Shown here piece by piece: positions 1-7,565 of a DNA stretch of 52,958 nucleotides (position 1 is the first letter of the stretch; each line of letters begins with the position of its first letter). Below the pieces are notes generated by a model, which searched no databases, was not told where the DNA came from, and worked only from the letters and a program-made list of their open reading frames with translations. Origin of the DNA: CAG-177 sp964587915 (GTDB taxonomy: Bacteria; Bacillota; Clostridia; Oscillospirales; Acutalibacteraceae); the NCBI GenBank assembly GCA_964587915.1, contig CAZPMK010000010.1:1-52958 (forward strand), read 5' to 3'. The position numbers and the translations under genes are program-made.

Positions 1-30
1 AATTGACCAAATCAATTAATTAGATATAAA

Positions 31-80
31 CAAAAAATCCGAACCCATTTCCTATTAGGAAAATTTGGTTCGGATTTTTC
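31..80 (-). terminator. Terminator of tRNA-Leu(CAG)
   Basis: A 13-bp stem (33-45 with 67-79, AAAAATCCGAACC against its complement) ends in a run of T on the minus strand directly after the tRNA 3' end. Confidence 0.8.
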
Positions 81-85
81 AGGTT

Positions 86-172
86 TGGTGCGGGTAACAG
101 GACTTGAACCTGCACAGCCTTGCGACCATTAGAACCTGAATCTAACGCGTCTGCCAATTCCGCCATACCCGC
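86..172 (-). tRNA. tRNA-Leu (anticodon CAG)
   Basis: The minus strand folds as a class II tRNA with a long variable arm: a 7-bp acceptor stem beginning GCGGGTA, a D-arm with GGCGGAATTGGCAGACGC, an anticodon stem TTAGA/TCTAA enclosing loop TTCAGGT (anticodon CAG, codon CUG), and a T-arm with GGTTCAAGTC. CCA is encoded at the 3' end (86-88). It is followed by its own hairpin terminator. Confidence 0.95.
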
Positions 173-243
173 ATATATTGTTGCTCCGCAAATTTTACAC
201 GGCGGGAGCTTACCGAGGCGATATCGCATAAACATAGACTTAG

Positions 244-274
244 TAAAAAGAGGATTCCGTTGAAGGAATCCTCT
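244..274 (-). terminator. Terminator of tRNA-Leu(GAG)
   Basis: Perfect 10-bp stem, 249-258 paired with 265-274, loop of six bases, then a T-rich tail on the minus strand right after the tRNA CCA end. Confidence 0.8.
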
Positions 275-276
275 CC

Positions 277-360
277 TGGTGCGAGAGACGGGACTTGAAC
301 CCGTACGGGATTACCACACGCCCCTCAAACGTGCGCGTCTGCCGATTCCGCCACTCTCGC
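277..360 (-). tRNA. tRNA-Leu (anticodon GAG)
   Basis: Class II tRNA on the minus strand with acceptor GCGAGAG, D-arm GGCGGAATCGGCAGACGC, anticodon stem CACGT/GCGTG around loop TTGAGGG (anticodon GAG, codons CUU/CUC), long variable arm, T-arm GGTTCAAGTC and encoded CCA (277-279). It lies upstream of tRNA-Leu(CAG) in the same direction but has a separate terminator between the two. Confidence 0.95.
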
Positions 361-446
361 GTTCGCTGTTCCTCTCGGAACGTTGACTATTATATCAAAG
401 ACCTGCGTAGATGTCAAGCATTTTTTTAATTTTTTTGAGATATTTT

Positions 447-2042
447 TTATTTTTCTTCTTCGTAAATTTTTTCGCTGATTTCTTTGAACACCGGAGCACA
501 GCTCACCGCTCCCTCTCCGCCGTTTTCTTTGAGTATCACCACGGCATATTTCGGGCTTTCCGCCGGAAAAAATCCCGAAAACCACGCATTATAGATTTCT
601 CCGTTTTCATCGCTTTTACCCGTCTGTGCCGTCGCCGTTTTCCCCGCAGAGGTAACGATTTCGCTCTTTGCACGCTTTCCGCTGCCGTTCGTGACAACCT
701 CCCTCAAAAAATCCGTAAGAAGCCTCGCCGTACCCGCTGAAATTATCTTTTTTCTTTCGGTATAATGCTCCGCCCTTATCATTTCGCCGTTTTCGTCAAC
801 CTCGCCCTCTATGAGATATGCTGGGACATATTCTCCTCCTCTTGCGATTGCCGCAGTCATGGCACATATCTGTACGGGTGTTGCGGTTAGAGAACCCTGA
901 CCGAATGAAATATTTGCAATTGCCGCCTTGGAATCAAGCTCCGCTGCTTTCGGAAGATTTCCCGCCTTGGATTTTATCCCGTTTGCAAGCACCGTTTCTG
1001 TTCCGAAGCCGAATTTTTCCGCTGTTTGTATCAGCTTATCCCGCCCGACCTGCATGGCAAGTGCGGCAAAATAGGTATTGCAGGAATCTGCAACGGCACT
1101 TTTCATATCGACCGTGCCGTGACCGTCCTTTTTGTGGCAATTGAAAATAACTCCGCTGTATTCGGCATTACCCGTGCATTCATACTTAAAATCCGCCGTT
1201 ATACCGCTTTCCAGAGCGGCGGCGGCAACAACGGGCTTGAAAACGGAGCCTACGCTGAACGGAAGCAACGCACGATTTATGAGCGGTGAATCCGAAGCAT
1301 CGAGACTTTCCGCAATATTGTCCGCATCAAATGACGGTCTTGATGCCATTGCCCTTATCGCACCGCTCTCAACCTCCATCACAACGGCACAGCCCTTTTC
1401 AACGCCTGCCGCATCTAGTGCCTCCTCGGTTATTCGCTGAACGGTGCGGTCAATCGTCAAAACAACGCCCGTGCTGCTGTTTCCCTCGGTCAAAATTTCT
1501 ACGCCCGAGCCGAGAAGCATATCACCGCGTGCATCGGCAAAAAAACGTGCCGTGACGGTTGAATTTCCGCTGTTCAGAAGCGTATCATACGCCTTTTCGA
1601 TTCCGCTTATGCCCTGTCCCTGCGAATCCGTATATCCTATCACATGGCAGGCAAGACGGCTTTTTGAATATCTTTTCGGTGTTGCGACTATCTTTACGTC
1701 CTCGCCTCCCGCCGTTGGTCTCTCCGTTTTGTATGCCACGGGACTGCCCTTTCTCATGCGTTCCCTTGCCGCTTCGAGAACCTCGGGACTGAGCATTGCT
1801 TCAAGCTGTATCGCCGCCTGTGCCGTCGGCTTTGCCACCGCCGTATATTCCTGTTCGGAATTTGTCAGCGTTCTCAGCTTACAGTCATATATCGTGCCGC
1901 GTATTTGTGCTATTTCAATTGACTTTGACGACGGAACATATCCCGCCTGCGTGTCATCGGTTGCGAGCTTTTCCATACGGAAAGCGACCGACCCGAACAG
2001 GGTCAGCAAAATCATGAACACCGATGCTGCTCTCTTTTTCAA
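447..2042 (-). CDS. Class B penicillin-binding protein (transpeptidase)
   Basis: Membrane-anchored peptidoglycan D,D-transpeptidase of the FtsI/SpoVD/PbpA type, 531 residues. One N-terminal hydrophobic segment (about residues 7-22) is followed by a PBP dimerisation-like region and a transpeptidase domain. Catalytic motifs seen: S266-V-F-K269, S320-C-N322 and K468-T-A470. The third motif is usually KTG; Ala replaces Gly here, although the TAQTG that follows is normal. The start is TTG at 2040-2042, six bases after GGGGGG; no ATG lies nearby. That ribosome binding site forms part of a terminator-like hairpin (see 2041-2074). The gene stands alone rather than in a division cluster, so which class B PBP it is (elongation, septal or sporulation) cannot be told. 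Confidence 0.88.
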   Translation of the reverse strand: MKKRAASVFMILLTLFGSVAFRMEKLATDDTQAGYVPSSKSIEIAQIRGTIYDCKLRTLTNSEQEYTAVAKPTAQAAIQLEAMLSPEVLEAARERMRKGSPVAYKTERPTAGGEDVKIVATPKRYSKSRLACHVIGYTDSQGQGISGIEKAYDTLLNSGNSTVTARFFADARGDMLLGSGVEILTEGNSSTGVVLTIDRTVQRITEEALDAAGVEKGCAVVMEVESGAIRAMASRPSFDADNIAESLDASDSPLINRALLPFSVGSVFKPVVAAAALESGITADFKYECTGNAEYSGVIFNCHKKDGHGTVDMKSAVADSCNTYFAALAMQVGRDKLIQTAEKFGFGTETVLANGIKSKAGNLPKAAELDSKAAIANISFGQGSLTATPVQICAMTAAIARGGEYVPAYLIEGEVDENGEMIRAEHYTERKKIISAGTARLLTDFLREVVTNGSGKRAKSEIVTSAGKTATAQTGKSDENGEIYNAWFSGFFPAESPKYAVVILKENGGEGAVSCAPVFKEISEKIYEEEK

Positions 2043-2074
2043 AAAAATCCCCCCGTGTTATTCATTCCACGGGG
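2041..2074 (-). terminator. Terminator-like hairpin overlapping the PBP ribosome binding site
   Basis: CCCCGTG (2068-2074 read on the minus strand) pairs with CACGGGG (2051-2057), loop of ten bases, followed by GGATTTTTTT. It can end transcription from ychF. The 3' arm of the stem contains the G run that serves as Shine-Dalgarno for the TTG-started PBP gene, so folding would also mask that site. Confidence 0.6.
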
Positions 2075-2103
2075 AGAGAGTTATATGCAATTGTATGTTG
2101 ATG

Positions 2104-3198
2104 TCACACATTGAAGCGGAAGAGAACAACGTCGCCGTCCTTCATTACGTATTCCTTGCCCTCACTGCGGACAAGTCCCTTTTCCTTTGCGGCGGTCATT
2201 GAACCGAGCTCGATAAGATCCTCATAAGCGATAACCTCGGCTCTGATGAAGCCTCTTTCAAAATCGCTGTGGATTTTTCCTGCCGCTTGCGGTGCTTTGG
2301 TGCCTTTTTTGATTGTCCACGCTCTTACCTCGGGCTGACCCGCAGTAAGATAGGATATGAGTCCGAGCAAAGCATAGCTCTTTTTTACAAGCAAATCGAG
2401 TCCGCCGCTCTCAACGCCGAGTTCGGAAAGGAACATTTCCTTTTCTTCCTTGTCGAGAGATGCGATTTCCGCTTCAAGCTCAGCACAAATCGGCAGAACC
2501 TCGCTACCCTCAGCCTGAGCTATTTCGCAAACCTTTTTGTAATTGGCGTTGGAGTCAATGCCGTTTGCAAAATCATTTTCGCTCATGTTGCAGGCATATA
2601 TAACCGGCTTTGCGGTAAGCAGTGCAATCTCGGAAAGCCACGCCTTTTCGTTTTCGTCGCATTCAAGATTTCTTGCGGGGATATTATCCTCAAGTGCTTT
2701 TTGCAGTCTCTTGAGAAATTCAAGCTCTCCCGCAAGGCTCTTGTCGCCCTTGAGAGCCTTGGTAACGCGGTCAATCCTGCGTTCCACCATTTCAATATCG
2801 GAAAGAATAAGCTCCAGATTTATGGTTTCTATGTCACGCTCAGGGTCAATGGTTGCATCAACATGAACGATATCATCATCCTCGAAGCAACGGACAACAT
2901 GAATTATCGCATCGACCTCACGAATATGGGACAGGAATTTATTTCCGAGACCCTCTCCTCTTGACGCACCTCTGACAAGACCCGCAATATCAACAAATTC
3001 AATGAAAGCGGGGGTTATTTTTACGGGATTATAAAGCTGTGCGAGCTTATCCAGCCTTTCATCGGGGACGGAAACAACACCGACATTCGGTTCTATCGTA
3101 CAAAAGGCATAGTTTGCGGACTGTGCACCCGCATTTGTTATTGCATTGAAAAGCGTGCTCTTACCAACATTTGGCAAGCCGACGATTCCGAGCTTCAT
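2104..3198 (-). CDS. ychF: Redox-regulated ATPase YchF (OLA1 family)
   Basis: Obg-related P-loop NTPase of 364 residues, the usual family length. The G1 loop GLPNVGKS is at residues 7-14, followed by the YAFCTIEPNVG switch region and the DIAGLVRGASRGEGLGN G3 segment; a coiled-coil/helical insertion and a C-terminal TGS domain (about 280-364) complete the family architecture. YchF/OLA1 members hydrolyse ATP in preference to GTP and bind ribosomes. ATG start with GGAGG nine bases upstream. It is separated from the PBP gene downstream by a hairpin. Confidence 0.96.
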   Translation of the reverse strand: MKLGIVGLPNVGKSTLFNAITNAGAQSANYAFCTIEPNVGVVSVPDERLDKLAQLYNPVKITPAFIEFVDIAGLVRGASRGEGLGNKFLSHIREVDAIIHVVRCFEDDDIVHVDATIDPERDIETINLELILSDIEMVERRIDRVTKALKGDKSLAGELEFLKRLQKALEDNIPARNLECDENEKAWLSEIALLTAKPVIYACNMSENDFANGIDSNANYKKVCEIAQAEGSEVLPICAELEAEIASLDKEEKEMFLSELGVESGGLDLLVKKSYALLGLISYLTAGQPEVRAWTIKKGTKAPQAAGKIHSDFERGFIRAEVIAYEDLIELGSMTAAKEKGLVRSEGKEYVMKDGDVVLFRFNV

Positions 3199-3284
3199 AT
3201 TATTATTCCTCCGTTATGTTTCTGAATATTTATTATATATTATCCCGCTCAAAAAAACAACCTGAATTTCAAAAATTGTTTTAA

Positions 3285-3321
3285 GCTAAAGCCGTCCTGC
3301 TGCGTATAACAGAGGACGGCT
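3285..3321 (-). terminator. Terminator of the 7.3-3.3 kb operon
   Basis: Nine-bp stem AGCCGTCCT/AGGACGGCT (3290-3298 with 3313-3321), followed on the minus strand by TTAGCTTAAAAC. It lies after the stop of the papain-like gene and before ychF. Confidence 0.55.
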
Positions 3322-3344
3322 GATTTCGTATTAAGTTTGCCTCA

Positions 3345-3995
3345 TCAGGAATTTATGGTTTTGGAGCTTGCCTGAACGAGCTTTGCGTTCTTGCCCGAGC
3401 CGACCTGACGGAATATCTGCTCCTCGGTGGGCACAAACAATTCGAGCTTACCTTTTTCGCCTCCCGAGAGCTGTAACGCCCAATGTGAAAACAGCGGAAG
3501 GATAAACGGCATGATGAAATCTCCCGTAACGCCGTTCCACATGGAATATGCGAAATAGGCACAATTGAAGAACACATCCCAATGGTTCAAATATCCGTCG
3601 AGCTTATCATTGAGCTTATCAAGCTCCGCTTGATTGAGCGTGACGGTTTTTGACCAAATATCGGAAACATGGTCGTCACGATTTTCGCGGTGGGCTTCAA
3701 GATTATAATACAGTCCCCAGCCGTCGGAAACGGAGATAGACAGGCTTCCTATCGAAACGCCCTCACCGACGGGAACATCATAAAGTCCCACATGCAACGG
3801 CTTGTCGGTAAGATTTTTTACATAGATATATGTGTGACCCGCAATAACGGGTATCGACATACTCGAACATACGGAAAACTCCGCAACCGCTTCATCGCCG
3901 TTTACCGTGCTTTCGTTATACGCAAATCCCGAAAGGCAGGATACCGCAATAATCGCCGCCGCTAAAATAAGTGCCGCCGCTTTTTTCATTTTCAT
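3345..3995 (-). CDS. Secreted permuted-papain-like protein (putative cysteine hydrolase)
   Basis: A 216-residue protein with a clear Sec signal peptide (charged MKMKK, hydrophobic 6-22). The mature part resembles small secreted clostridial proteins with a His-first, Cys-later order typical of permuted papain folds (LRAT/NlpC-like): H54 in AGHTYIYVKN and C145 in the FNCAYFAYSMWN segment, which fits the NCxxFAxxxWN pattern. Function and substrate are unknown; hydrolase or acyltransferase activity is an inference from these two residues. It begins 24 bases after the stop of the secreted hydrolase at 4020-5579 and is the last gene of the unit headed by the GH3-type synthetase. ATG start; no close ribosome site stronger than GGAGGCAATT is visible. 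Confidence 0.6.
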   Translation of the reverse strand: MKMKKAAALILAAAIIAVSCLSGFAYNESTVNGDEAVAEFSVCSSMSIPVIAGHTYIYVKNLTDKPLHVGLYDVPVGEGVSIGSLSISVSDGWGLYYNLEAHRENRDDHVSDIWSKTVTLNQAELDKLNDKLDGYLNHWDVFFNCAYFAYSMWNGVTGDFIMPFILPLFSHWALQLSGGEKGKLELFVPTEEQIFRQVGSGKNAKLVQASSKTINS

Positions 3996-4019
3996 TTTAA
4001 TTGCCTCCGCACCGTATCA

Positions 4020-5579
4020 TCACTTGGAGCTGATGCTTGCCTTTATCATCTTGAATATGCTTTCCAACATGACCCGTATCGCCTTGAAGAACGAGACCTC
4101 CCATCTGTCGGTGGTAGTCATGTTTTGTACGGTCAAGGGAGATATGGTTCTTGTTTCCGAATTATAATACATATACTGCGGAAATTCCTCGCTGTCAAAC
4201 ACCGTAAAGCCGTCCGTGTTGATGATTTTGGCGAAAAGACTGTGGATTTCATCGGGAAAGTCGGTGTGCCTCAAATTCTTAACAATCCATGTGGTATCGG
4301 GGAAAAGGCAAGTTGAAGCATCAACCTGCAAGTCGGGAGAAATATATTTGAAGGTGCCGTTTGTCTTGGCATTTTCGATATACTCATCGCTGAATTTTTC
4401 CGTTAACTTGCAGGTGGTTGCACCCATGGAGCTTGCGGTGAGAGTGCAGAGACCATCCGCAACGGTGTCGTTTTCCATTGAAATAGGCATATTTTGATAG
4501 CCGTATTTTGCAACATTGGAAAATTCAACGCCCTTTGCTTTCAAGGCAAGGCAATTGTCATCCATTTTGAGTCTGACATTTTGATGGTAATTGTCGATTT
4601 TCTGAATAAGACCCGCATACTTTTCAAGGTCGGCACCGTAGAATACGGTTTCCTTTGCCTTGTCGTAATGCTCGGCATCAATCATGGCCCAATATCCGGG
4701 GAACGTGCCGAATGACTCAATCATTATCTGCGGTACGATTTCAAGATAGATATCTTTATATACATTATTTACCGCCCACGAGGCGATATCGAGACCGTAG
4801 GTTTTGTTGAACAGCGTAACAAAAGCCTCGATAAAATCCTGTATATATTCAACGTCGGAAAGCTCGGTATCGTAAACGTATCTTTCGATGCCGTCCGGCT
4901 CAAGACCAAGCTCACCCGTGAAAGCCTTGTTGCAAAGCGTGATTCCGTGGGAAGCACTTGTGTAGAATATGCACTCTCTTATGTACTCGCCGCTGTATCT
5001 TGAAAGATAGGCTTGAACATGGCTTGAACCCTCGCAGCGACCGAGAATTGCAACTTCCTTTGCACCGGTGACATCCATAACCGCCTCAATGTAGCTGTGG
5101 AGATCCTCGGCAATATTCCACGGGTCAAGACGCCAATCGTATCTGTATACATAGTCCTCGATTCCGTAGGTGCCGTCAACGGCGGTATCGGTCAGTTCTT
5201 CCTTTGTCCATGACCAAAGAATGCCGCTGTTATCCATGGGCTTACCGTCGGGTCCGAGCTTTATATCCTTGAACACGGGGATAAGGCAATCCTGCAGGGC
5301 AACGCAAAATTCCGACCATTCCTGAGTGAAAAATGCCTCGGCAAAAACGGGGAGATACTGCTCCACCTTTTCGTTAATGTAGTTTTCGGGAAGCTCGAGA
5401 GGATAAATTTGTTCCTGCTCCTCGGTGCCTCTGTTTCGGTAAAGACCGTGACCCTGTCCCTCAAGATAGATGAGAGGAATGTCGATTCTGTCATCTGCCG
5501 CAAATGCCGCCGGTGCCGCAACAACGGCAACCGAGACAAGAATGCAAACACTCAGTAAAAGTGAGATTATCTTTTTCAT
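4020..5579 (-). CDS. Secreted alpha/beta hydrolase with Cys at the nucleophile elbow
   Basis: A 519-residue secreted protein: signal peptide 1-28 (cleavage after AFA), then a lipase-like alpha/beta hydrolase (LCAT/lipase superfamily by pattern). The nucleophile elbow after the TGAKEVAIL strand reads G180-R-C182-E-G184, so Cys occupies the place of Ser; the DNA codon is TGC. Likely triad partners are D371 (in ENDTVADG) and H438 (in VKNLRHTD). The region D420-A-S...P..TW...H also occurs in the Ser-type paralogue at 31316-33022, showing that both belong to one family. The C-terminal 25 residues form an amphipathic helix. It lies between the GH3-type synthetase (20 bases upstream) and the papain-like gene. 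Esterase, amidase or acyltransferase activity is possible; substrate unknown. Confidence 0.7.
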   Translation of the reverse strand: MKKIISLLLSVCILVSVAVVAAPAAFAADDRIDIPLIYLEGQGHGLYRNRGTEEQEQIYPLELPENYINEKVEQYLPVFAEAFFTQEWSEFCVALQDCLIPVFKDIKLGPDGKPMDNSGILWSWTKEELTDTAVDGTYGIEDYVYRYDWRLDPWNIAEDLHSYIEAVMDVTGAKEVAILGRCEGSSHVQAYLSRYSGEYIRECIFYTSASHGITLCNKAFTGELGLEPDGIERYVYDTELSDVEYIQDFIEAFVTLFNKTYGLDIASWAVNNVYKDIYLEIVPQIMIESFGTFPGYWAMIDAEHYDKAKETVFYGADLEKYAGLIQKIDNYHQNVRLKMDDNCLALKAKGVEFSNVAKYGYQNMPISMENDTVADGLCTLTASSMGATTCKLTEKFSDEYIENAKTNGTFKYISPDLQVDASTCLFPDTTWIVKNLRHTDFPDEIHSLFAKIINTDGFTVFDSEEFPQYMYYNSETRTISPLTVQNMTTTDRWEVSFFKAIRVMLESIFKMIKASISSK

Positions 5580-5599
5580 TTTGATTTTCTTTCCCTTCC

Positions 5600-7336
5600 T
5601 TAATTTTTCGTTTCCTTCGGCTTATAGGGAAGCTCCGTTTCGGTTTCAACATGGGAGAAGAAGAATTCGCATCTTTCCTCCGAATTGATTATCGTGACGG
5701 GCTTTATCTGATTGAGGACTCTGCCCTTTGAACGCAGGAATTCCTTATAATCCCAATATGTTTTTTCTTTGAGGAAAAGCACCTCGGGTCTGTTTATCAT
5801 GCCCCAACGGCGGTACTTGAAATACTTTTCGTTGACATCCTTGAATTTTTCGTCAACAAGATCAATATATTTCTGTCTTTCCTCCTGCGTGACGGGATTT
5901 TTAGCCTCGACAAGCATACAGTAACGGGGCGGATTTGTCGAATGGTCGGCGTAAAGGCTGTAACCGACAAATTCGTTACCCATTTCCTCGGCGGTATTTT
6001 TTGCAACGAAGTCAACCATCTGCGTGGTGGTCTTTTCGTTGGCAAGGTTCATGCCGAGATTTCGTCTGTAGAGGAATTCAATTTCGGGAGTATTGTTGTG
6101 CATTCTCGTAACGGTGACAACATCCTCCATGCGATATCTGTAAAGTCCCGAGAAATTGGAAACAACCAGCTCATACTTTTTGCCGACTTCAAGCTGATTT
6201 ATCAAAAGCGGAGCGGCGTTTTCATCGGGATCTTCCTCGTCATCGTTGACGGGCAAAAATTCAAAGAAAAGGCAATGCGGAAGCAGAACGCCGTCATGCA
6301 CGTCAAGCTCCGTAGCCATTGCAAAAAAGCCCTCGGCGGCGGCAAAGCCCATGTTGTGAATGGGGATATCGTCTCCTATATGTCTGCGGAGCTTTTCAAC
6401 GTAGACCTTAAGATTTGAGCCGACCATGCCGTATGCCCATGTGAGTCTCGGCCAAATACGGGGAGCAATGGGTGTATCAAAGCCCTTTTCAAATTCCCTG
6501 CGAAGCTCGGCGGCTCTTTTGGGATTGGGCTTGAATTTCTTTTTATATTCATCGTAAAGCTCGGGGGTTATCTTGATGCTCGGATTTATTATGCCCTTTT
6601 CGATATCGTCGCAGAGCATCTGCCAATTCTCCTCAAGATAGTCAAACATCGTGGTGAGAAGCGTTACGACAAGCGAACCGAGATAGCTGACCTTTCTGTT
6701 TTCGAGAGCAAAACGGAGCTGAAGATATGAAGTATCTATAAGCTCCTCATGCTCGGGATAAAGCAGAGAATTGGGAGAGGTGCAGAAAAACGGCGTTATC
6801 GCTTTCAAATATGTAAGGGGAACCTGACCCGCACCGTTGCACTTCTTGCCGTCCTCGAGCGGATGACCCGTCAGTATGAGAACAAGCGGTCCCATCTGTG
6901 AGGGCATTTTGATTCCCTTGACCTTTTTAAGATAATGTGCCGCCGTTGCAACCGTACACGAAAAGCCGATGCACTGCATATTCCAAAGGTCTTTTATTCC
7001 TTTGGGCAAAATCTTCGGCTTTCCGACACTGCCCGATGATGAGCAGTAGCGGATATTCGGACCGCTGAACATGAGATTTTTCTCTCTGTTGTGTATCATG
7101 CGTTCAACATAGGGCTCGTAATCGGCATACGTTGAAAGCGGAACCGCCTTTTGATAATCCTCAATTGTTTTAATATCCTTGAAATTGTATTTTTTGCCGA
7201 TTTCGCAATTTTTATTTCTTCTGATGATTTTTTTAAGCGTGCTCTGCTGAGCTTTCATCGGATCTTTTGTAAAATGCTCTATCTCCCAAAGAGAGACATC
7301 CCCGAGCAAAATACCGAAATCTGAAAAAGACGCCAA
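5600..7336 (-). CDS. GH3-family acyl-acid amide synthetase
   Basis: Bacterial member of the GH3 (auxin-responsive promoter) family in the ANL adenylating superfamily, about 578 residues. Known members adenylate a carboxylic acid and join it to an amino acid. Seen: the ATP-binding motif SSSGSVGKPK, the N-terminal YEPYVERM segment, the FFAMATELD region and GLYRYRMEDVV before the C-terminal domain. No signal peptide, so cytoplasmic. The reading frame is open up to a TTG at 7370-7372, but the promoter at 7381-7409 would place the transcript start almost on that codon; a TTG at 7334-7336, ten bases after AAGGA, is preferred here. First gene of a unit with two secreted putative cysteine-dependent enzymes. 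Substrate acid and amine are unknown. Confidence 0.85.
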   Translation of the reverse strand: MASFSDFGILLGDVSLWEIEHFTKDPMKAQQSTLKKIIRRNKNCEIGKKYNFKDIKTIEDYQKAVPLSTYADYEPYVERMIHNREKNLMFSGPNIRYCSSSGSVGKPKILPKGIKDLWNMQCIGFSCTVATAAHYLKKVKGIKMPSQMGPLVLILTGHPLEDGKKCNGAGQVPLTYLKAITPFFCTSPNSLLYPEHEELIDTSYLQLRFALENRKVSYLGSLVVTLLTTMFDYLEENWQMLCDDIEKGIINPSIKITPELYDEYKKKFKPNPKRAAELRREFEKGFDTPIAPRIWPRLTWAYGMVGSNLKVYVEKLRRHIGDDIPIHNMGFAAAEGFFAMATELDVHDGVLLPHCLFFEFLPVNDDEEDPDENAAPLLINQLEVGKKYELVVSNFSGLYRYRMEDVVTVTRMHNNTPEIEFLYRRNLGMNLANEKTTTQMVDFVAKNTAEEMGNEFVGYSLYADHSTNPPRYCMLVEAKNPVTQEERQKYIDLVDEKFKDVNEKYFKYRRWGMINRPEVLFLKEKTYWDYKEFLRSKGRVLNQIKPVTIINSEERCEFFFSHVETETELPYKPKETKN

Positions 7337-7380
7337 AATCTTCACATCCTTTGCGTTTATTTTAACTGGCAAGTAGTGTT

Positions 7381-7409
7381 ATTTTATCAAAAATCGACAT
7401 GAAAATCAA
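7381..7409 (-). promoter_or_regulatory. Sigma-A promoter of the GH3 synthetase operon
   Basis: TTGATT (7404-7409) and TAAAAT (7381-7386), spacing 17, on the minus strand. The expected transcript start is near 7374, only a couple of bases before the first possible TTG codon. Confidence 0.6.
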
Positions 7410-7515
7410 TAGATAAATATTGTGTATGTGTACGAAAATGTATATTTTTTTACATAATTATACAGCACCGTCGATAATTTTGTGTAAGCAAAATTCGTAA
7501 TTCGCTTTTTCCTCC

Positions 7516-7544
7516 TTGAAAATACGGCATTTTTGGTGTAGAAT
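7516..7544 (+). promoter_or_regulatory. Sigma-A promoter of the GH30 gene
   Basis: TTGAAA (7516-7521), 17-base spacer, TAGAAT (7539-7544), followed by the GGAGGGA ribosome site at 7554-7560. It diverges from the GH3-operon promoter. Confidence 0.6.
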
Positions 7545-7565
7545 GATTTTATCGGAGGGATTGGT

